This document shows positions 56,274 to 64,000 of a stretch of DNA of 64,000 nucleotides, in pieces. Under the pieces are notes generated by a model. The model was not told the origin of the DNA. It saw nothing but the letters and a program-made list of their open reading frames with translations, and ran no database searches. Position numbers and translations under genes: made by a program. Positions within the stretch are counted from its first letter, which is position 1. The number at the start of each line of letters is the position of its first letter. This DNA is from Otatea glauca (lineage: Eukaryota; Streptophyta; Magnoliopsida; Poales; Poaceae), in contig CM070721.1 of the NCBI GenBank assembly GCA_036346275.1, positions 5,096,452 through 5,160,451 on the forward strand, written 5' to 3'.

Positions 56274-58589
56274 ATGTTGACTGCAGGATAAACCCTAGAA
56301 TGGTCGTTAGTATTAGTGGATCAATTCAAAATTTACTTTTAAAAGTTATTATATTTGCAAAATGTAGCCATTGCTATTCTTTCCTCCTTTCTAAGTTCTT
56401 ATTCTTACCCCTACTTTCATTTTGGTTTATAAAACATATTCCTCTTTCCTTAAAATAAGCCTCGTCCATAGTTTATCTTTGCTATTTGCTTCCGAAGTTG
56501 TTCGAGAGATGTCGCTACCATTCTAATTCTTCTTGCTTAACCAATGAAGACTACAACGCTCACGCCGACAACCTCAAGGTGATGAACATACCACTTCGCC
56601 ACCCCGACAAGACGTAAGTAAAACTCAAGATTCTCGCTCCATGAAGAGCCGTATCGCTCAACAATAGAATGTGAAAGATTAAAGTATATTAGTTCTTCGT
56701 TAGAAAAGGAATCCTCGCTTGTGGTAATACCATTCGCTTTAGCTCAATAAATCATATTATGTAGTGTTTATATCCCGCAAGTTGCAATTGATTTTTATTC
56801 TTTGTCTGGGCTGATTTATATGTGAACTTAACTTTTAAGTTAAAGTTTTACAATAAATTGCCCTTATGTATGAATCTGGAAACCTCAACCCGTAGGCTTA
56901 AAAGAAAGTTTCATAAAGTAACTTTTCTCTTCTTTCTATAGCATTTCTTACAAGCTTATCTCTTCTTTCTATAGAATTTATCACAACTCATCTCTTCTCT
57001 CTGTAGAACTTCTCACTGTATATTCTTCTCGCTCGATCTTTCCTAAAAGCCTCCTCGTTAAAATTAATAGCATAGCCTCTATTATTGTGCTAGACTCATC
57101 AAAAATACCTAAGTCGCGTTGAACCACCCTATTCAATCCTCCCAAGTATCATCTAACCATGTTAATGAACTCAAGACACTTCATGTCGCCACTTCGCCTA
57201 GATTGATGATTACAAGTCGAAGCCAAGATGGTCATGTGTTTCCGAAGACTGAAAAGGATCCACAGAAGAAGGAATTCCGACGACGTCAAGTCGCTCCATG
57301 AAGAATGAAAGATCAGCATCGTTAGACAGAAAAAGAGTACACTAAGATAGAATAGCTGATGAAATAAAATTTTAGACCCTTTATGCACTTGATTGAATTT
57401 AAAATTCTTTATGTGCTGTTAAACTTTTGTTGCGAATCTTTTGTATTGCTTCTCGGGATGCGCTCGTGAATGCTCGACATAAGTTGAAACTTCACGACGT
57501 GACAACCCTTAATTAATAAGAAAATTTAATCAAGAAAAATTTTAAGGAACGGAACATTACCTAAAATAATATGAATTCTAATATTCAAAAGATAATTTTG
57601 AATTAGATTGTTATCTAATAGTCATCCTTCCCCTTTAGACTGCTAAAAACTTAACGATACAAGATTTTAATGGACAAAAGATAACTCTGTAAAACTAGTC
57701 TCATGTATTCCTCATCTTCTCTAAAACCATATAAGTTTTAAATAACAAAAGGATTTTTAAGAATTGGAAGTTACTTTATAATCAAACCAATTCTCATCTT
57801 ACCCTTACTATCCTTGCATGTTCGTCCAATAATTTCAAAGTCAAGCTCCTTGATCTTAACCACTTCTTGATCTTCATTGTCATCAGAAAATTTTGATCAT
57901 CCATTTCATCCTAAACAACCCTTGTCTTCCTAACGAGACGGACAATGTCTCCTGCATTGACGGTGAAGAACCTGGACACATCACCAAGAAGGATTCGACT
58001 GCCTACTCGCTTCAAGGAAGTCAAGAAGAATCCCCAAGCCACTCAACGATCTTGCCGATAACTGAATGTCTCATTAATCTTGCATATGCTTTCATAACGC
58101 TAGCAGCTACAAGATGAAACTTTCTCTTGTCAATGCTCGCGTCAATTTTAAGCTCGGCAACCAGCACCTTCAGGTGTTGAGTTTCCCGAACAACCCTTGT
58201 TTCGATATCAAACTTCGAACATAAACCTCTTTTTCATGTGATTGCACCGACGCATTTATCATGGTATTGAGTACGCCTTTTTTTTTTGTGTATTCAATTT
58301 CTTCAATCATTCCTTGTAACTTTGCAAAATGAGTACGTCCTTGTGTATTCAATTCCTTCGATCATTCCTTTTAATTTGGTACATTGAATACGTCCCTTAT
58401 GTATTCATATCTTGCAACTAATAAATTTTGATTTTTAAGCCTTCATTCCTTCATGATCAAGATTGTTGTCGATTCCAAACAAAATCAAAAACCCTTTGCA
58501 TTCCAAGATGATTGAAAGAATCATATCGTTAGAACCATCCTATGATCTTCCTATCACTCCTTAGACCTTGCGAATCTCGGGACGAGATT

Positions 58590-58605
58590 CCCATTATGGG
58601 TAGTC
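58590..58605 (+). other. Degenerate polypurine region of LARD internal 2
   Basis: Reads 'ccattatgggtagtc' where internal 1 has 'ctgttaaggggggtagtc'. The G-run is shortened from six to three and interrupted by T. Confidence 0.6.
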
Positions 58606-61600
58606 TGTAACATCCCATAAAATTCAAAAATATGAAAAATAAAAAGTTTAGAATTTAAAATGGAATTGAATAAAAATTTCAATTGGAATCAAGATTTTAG
58701 TTTAAAATAAATATCTTTTCCTCTTTTTCTTGTATTCTAATTCTAAAAGAAAAGAATATTTCATTTATTAAAACTATTTCTTCCGAAACAAACAAAATAT
58801 AAAAATAAATTTGAGATGTAATATTCAGTTTGAATTTGAATTTTCTGAGTTTTCTAAATTATTGGTTCTTCTTGAATTTTTGCTCTAAAAAGAAAAGTAA
58901 TATCTATTGAAATGGTAAAATGGTAAAAGTAAAAAGATAAAAATACCGTATCAATAAAAATCTGCAAAAATAATATTAAAATATTATGAACTGTCATAGA
59001 CATGGACATGCTGTCAAAAGTGATCTGAACACATTAAATAAAAGAAAAGATATTGTAATCTTGAAAAGATAATCAACAATCTGAAGTTACAAGATTTCTT
59101 CAGAAGTTACCTTAACCTAACCTGAGTTAAAATTTTAACCTTGCCGACATGATTATATTATCTATGTCTGGTAAAAATATCAAGAATTTATCCCATAGTT
59201 TAATAATTTTAGAAATTCATAAACAGACAATGAGGAAAGCTGAAAAATTCAATGTCAGAATTATTAAAAATAAAATGTACAATTTAAAAATATGAAAATT
59301 TTCTATCATGTAAATAATGCCATTTAAGATCTTCATAAAAAGTTTCATAAAATAATAAACTGGTTTGTATCTTAAATTAAATAAAAATAAGAATCAGCCA
59401 AAATCTACAACAGTGCATTGTCAGATTTTTATAAATATTTTTATAAATAATTTTTATCTACAATTTTTACTGGACCCTTATCTATTCCTTGCCGACCTAC
59501 ACAAAAAGTTCCAGAAAATCTTAAGCCTGTATTCTGACCCAATCTTTTATTGTTCTCCCGTGCTGTCCAGAACCTAGCCGAACTTTTCTCCCTTCGGTCA
59601 CTGCCATGTGGGCCCGTCAGCTTGAGCTGACCCTTGCCGACTTCCTCTCTGGCCCTTGCCGACTTCCTTTGCTTCCACTGCCCACCGTGCCCCACCCGTC
59701 GCCTCGGTCTTCTCCTCTCTCTCTCGCTTCTCTCTAGCAAGAAGACAATGCAGACCGCTTTCCGGTTCCTTTATCTCCATCTCGCCGCCATTCACACCAA
59801 GACGCCGACCTGCTTCTCCTTTGTCTCCCCTCTCGCCACGGCTATCTTGCTCGTGCCTTGCCTCAAGGAACCCCGCACCGCAACTCCATTCACCGCTTCG
59901 CGAATCATTGCCGCGACGAACGCCATGAAGCGATTTCTTCGCCACGCATGATTTGGGCGTAAAATTGCAACTCACCGAACCACCGATTGCTCCAAATCGC
60001 CACGGCAGCCTTTCCTCTAGAAATTCACCGCCACGGTAGCTAAAACTCCACTCGCCTCCATTTTCTTCTCCAACTCCGGCGAGATCCGAGAAACGGGAAA
60101 AACTTCCATCTCCTGCTTCAGTGCACAATCATTCAATTCCTTTGGCTCAAAGAACCCTCTCGCACCCATGAAGCTAAACCACATCTCATCTTCGGCTCAA
60201 CTCGCGCGCAACACCACCGTCACCGCCATCTTCTTCTCCAGATCCGGTCGCATGGTGGCGGAGCCCTTCGGTAAGTCTCCGATCCATCCAACTGCAAAAA
60301 TGAAACTCTTGGGCCACCTTGATGCTCACACCATTATCCATTCGAATCAAATCCATTCATCTTCTTCTCCGCCGAGTGCCCTCTTCGCCGCTAGCTCTTT
60401 GGTGGCGATCGGCCCGCCACCTACGACCAAGTGAAGGTCATCACAAGATGCGCCACGGCGTGCTCATGCTCATTCTGTCCGTCTGCTCCACCTCTCCGCA
60501 CTTCTCCGCCGACGAGTCTCGCGCCGCCTCCCTCGCTCACCGCACAAGCGGGACCGGTGGTCACCTCAAGCCATGTTGTGTCTCTCACTGCGGTCCCGCG
60601 CGTCGACCACTCGCAACAAGCAGCCCGATCATTGCTAAGCCGGGCCCACCGCTAGCGCCTCAACCCAGCCGAGTCCAGAAAAGGAAAACGCATTCAAAAC
60701 CCGAAAGCGTATTTTCCATTTATGGTAATATTCTATTTTCTGTGTTTTCCAAACCGCAATGCATTCAAATGCTTATAACTTATGAACCATTAGTCCAATT
60801 GAGATGAAGTAAATTTCTAAATTCATGATCAATCCTTTAGATTCATAATATCGAAAAATATTTTGGAAATGGATTATATTTAAATTTTAAATTCAATTCG
60901 AAGTAAGGGTTTAAAAGAATGCCATATGTAGAATTTCTACAAATAAACTCCAATTTGAATAAAACCAATTTTGATAGAAACCTTAAATCTTCAGGAACCT
61001 AAATATGTAAAATTATTTAAATTATTGATTTGATTTACATCATTTTCTAAAAGTAAGTTGTTTCAATACATTGAATATTCCAATATGAATATCTCATAAA
61101 ACAATGATTCAATTCTTGTAAAATCAGTTTCTATGTGTTCAAAAGTTAGTAATCTACTTATATATACAAAAATATTTAGAATTGAATCTATTTTGAATTA
61201 ATTTGAGAATAGATTACATCCCAATAATATGAATCAAAATAAGTAAAAATATACAAGTTCAGATAATGGTAAAATGATTCCTAAATATTTAATAAAACCA
61301 TAGTATCCTTGTTATGCAAGAATACCTCATGCTTGTGCATATTTAAATTAAATTCATATTGAATCTCAATGTGTACTTGTATGAAAACCATCTCGGATAA
61401 AAGCGATCATCTTGTGAAATCAACTTTAAAACAATCTTAGGGATGATCCATGCTAATGCCAGAAAATGAATGAATAATCATGTAAGGATCACCGTAAATT
61501 AAGAACTAAAACTCAACCTTTATCGTGTAAATGATAAAGCTAATTAAGCATTTTCAACAAATTCGTGGAATATCTCGCCTTAATGTAAATTTTATAAAGA

Positions 61601-64000
61601 CCAGTTTAGAAATGTTATTTAGGATATGTACTACCATAATCTATAAAAATATCTTATTTTCAACTTGCTTTGCATCCTAATCCGAGTAGTCCAATACCCT
61701 TAAGTAATATAGTTGTCATAACCCTTAATATCATATAAGCTGTTCAACAAAGAATATAATGTATCGTCTAAACACTAAAATGTATGAAATCAGCTTAAGA
61801 ATGTTTTTCAAAGTATAGATTATCATATTCTGGAGAAATAATCTTATTTCATCATGTTTTGCAAATAAATCCTAATAGCCAAATAACCTTAAGTATTATG
61901 CTTTATGGACTTAATTATATGAATAAGCTAACTTTGAAATAATGCACAAATATGTAATTTGTATCACCAGAACCTTCTGAAAAACCACTAATGTATAATT
62001 GGTAATTTAACTTACCAGATCTAATATGTTCGAAACCGCTTATTATGCAAAATCAATTAAGTGTTATTCATTTATAGTTTCCAGCTCAATTGTCTAATAT
62101 GTTAATTCTATTAATCCAAATAATTTTAGCATCTATAATTCGAAGTTATAAATACAAGAATTTATAATTTTAGCCTCTTGAATTCGTAAATCAAGAATAG
62201 ATAATCCATCAAAGAAACCATGCTTTCTTTATCATAAGTCATTAACAATATGTTTGTATAATTATCTAAATCATAAGATCTTGAAATCATTCAAACCAAA
62301 CCCTAAAACATTCCTGCCTTCTGCAATGAGTCTTTATTTGGTTTTCTGTCTGTTTTCTTTTTGCCCTTATTGAAGTTGGATATTTGCTGTATTTCCGATT
62401 GAACGACGTGTAGAATCCGACGACGCTACTTCCGTCGTTGCCTCCGTCAACCGTGGCTTCGTCTTCGCCGTAAGCAATAAATAAGCAAGGCAAGCACCCC
62501 CTTTGATCATATTGATCCCAGTTTTATAAATGTTTTCATTAAACGTTTTATCGCATACTCTATTTTACTAAAGTCCGCTATATTGTGGGTATTGGTAGTT
62601 GTACCGTAGACGATGGAACTTCCTTGATAAATATGAAATTATGAACCTTGATAACCCTAGAATAGCGTAGACATTATTTGATGTCAATTGGGTTACTCAC
62701 ACCTAGTGTCATGCTTAGCCATGCTCAAATGAACATAAAACTTGGATATGATTAAAAATGTTGGATATGATATTCATTGGGTATAACCATTTTTATGGTT
62801 GGTATTTTGGTTGGAAAATAAAAATAAAACTATGGTTTAGATGCGGCAATTATTGGCAATAGCCGGAGTGCATGTCTTTGCACGTAGTGTAGGTGGAGAT
62901 TATTGCCCGTGTCGAGTTAAGGACCGAACTATGGGTTGTTTTCGTGCCAAGAATTACCGTACAACCACAAGTGCTGGTATGGGACAGCCTTAAACCAATT
63001 AAGTTATCTAGTTTAACTTTGCACATTGGAAGGTCGGAGCAAGACGAGCCGCTTTTTAATGAATTGCTCGAAGGACGCCCACACCGAGGTGATCATGGAT
63101 CAAACGCTACCGATACACGGTGTACGCCGTACTGGGAAGTTCCATCATTTCTATGCTCGAGTTCTTCCGCCATAGTATGGGTTTAACGCCCGGAGCCGTG
63201 CAAAGTTAACCTAGGTAATGTAAAGGTTTCGTCATGAACATTCGCCACTACGCCAAAGGTGCGTGAACCATGCGGCAAAAGGAAAAGGTCATGACTTGTG
63301 GGTAAAGATGTACACCTCTGCAGAGTGTAAAACTAATCGATTAGCCGCACCGCTGTTATGGGAACTTGGTAAAGTCATCACATAGTTAGCGCTTTGTTAT
63401 TTTCATAAAATGCGGTTTCTACTGTGTGTTGGTGAATTCTACCGGGTGTCGTGAGAACTGGTTTTGTGGATATGGTCGATACCTGTACATGAGATATATT
63501 TATGTTTACATTCTGTTACTTTCATGATAAATTGCTTTTACTTAAATTCCGCTTTGCAATCTACTATTCTCAGTATTTATATTTCAAATCGACTTTATGC
63601 AAACTAACTGCACTAGCCTTTCCTTTGAAATGGCTTGCATATATCATAGGCTTTGAAAAGTCTTGCGAGTACGAAAGTACTCACCCTTGCTTAATTGTTG
63701 TTTTTAGGTGAAGAATCGATTAGCTCGACGAAACATAATTGTCGCAGGATTCGGATATTGACGATGAATTTCTAGGGATTATGCCTTGTCGGTTGCCGAG
63801 GGATTGATGGGCACACTACGAGACTATTGCTTCTTTGCTGCTATACTCTGAATTGTAAGATTATTGTGTAAATTAGCTTCCGCTTTAATAATATAATGTA
63901 TGGTTGTGATTCCAATTGTTGTAAATGTGCGTACTAGCTACTGATCATGGGACTAGTACTGTTTGCACATGAGATTTTCATTTTTGCATTTATGTGAAAA
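58606..64000 (+). repeat. Giant LTR 3, cut by window end
   Basis: Starts TGTAACATCCC and runs 5395 bp to 'tttatgtgaaaa', about 14 bp short of the terminus. Same layout as LTRs 1 and 2; GC island at about 59580-60700. No ORF with a domain. Confidence 0.92.

Larger units (their letters stand above)
56259..58605 (+). other. LARD internal domain 2, no polyprotein
   Basis: Near-identical to internal 1 over 2.35 kb, and likewise without gag-pol motifs. Small indels shift the short ORFs seen in internal 1. The polypurine region differs markedly from that of internal 1. Confidence 0.78.
43071..64000 (+). mobile_element. Tandem LARD array: LTR-internal-LTR-internal-LTR
   Basis: Three LTRs of about 5.4 kb in the same orientation alternate with two 2.35-kb internal domains. 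Each internal domain begins with an initiator-Met PBS and ends with a polypurine region. This is the structure expected after unequal recombination between LTRs of two copies, or ectopic exchange within one. The AT-rich parts of all three LTRs and both internals are almost identical, so the array is recent. The right LTR is cut by the window end about 14 bp before its TCATTACA terminus, so the outer TSD cannot be checked. Confidence 0.92.

Overview
This window looks like intergenic heterochromatin from a large plant nuclear genome, most likely a grass. It is almost wholly nested transposable elements, and I found no host gene, rRNA, tRNA set, organelle insert or CRISPR. The plant and grass call rests on several features: LTR retrotransposons primed by initiator-Met tRNA, a Copia polyprotein, CACTA (En/Spm) proteins of the Tnp2 and Ptta/Ulp1 types with subterminal inverted repeats, and an Angela-like Copia solo LTR. 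I cannot name the species.

The dominant component is one family with a giant LTR of about 5.4 kb, present in at least eight copies or fragments. These are 1-423 plus 9623-11041; 11042-16128; 31937-32534; 32535 to about 36250; an inverted copy at 37698 to about 42430; and three nearly intact LTRs at 43071-48490, 50860-56258 and 58606-64000. The last three are separated by two copies of a 2.4-kb non-coding internal domain. That gives an LTR-internal-LTR-internal-LTR array filling the last 21 kb. The family has a PBS and a PPT but no gag-pol, so it is a LARD-type non-autonomous element that must be mobilised in trans.

Layout, left to right. A second LARD (424-9617, minus strand, 2.75-kb LTRs, TSD TATTG) is nested in a giant LTR. 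A degenerate Copia element (16693-22235, minus strand) has gag, protease, integrase, RT and RNase H in order but many breaks. From 22.3 to 31.9 kb lies a CACTA mosaic: an 800-bp non-autonomous element with TSD TAC and a tRNA-like core, a broken Tnp2 C-terminus, a hairpin-repeat array, an almost perfect palindrome of about 200 bp, a broken Ptta/Ulp1 gene split by a 1357-bp solo Copia LTR (TSD GCAGG), and a CACTA right terminus at 31936. Diverged giant-LTR fragments follow. They are then interrupted by a complete small Gypsy-type element (38387-41359, TSD TTCCC, two 543-bp LTRs, a 42-bp in-frame minisatellite). The tandem LARD array closes the window.

One technical signal cuts across everything. 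Differences between repeat copies cluster at CAG/CTG sites (CTG to TCG or CCG, CAG to CG, CGT or AAG) while AT-rich flanks stay nearly identical. CHG is the plant methylation context, and many of these changes are indels. I suspect systematic base-calling error at methylated CHG sites, which would break reading frames and even PBS sites artificially.
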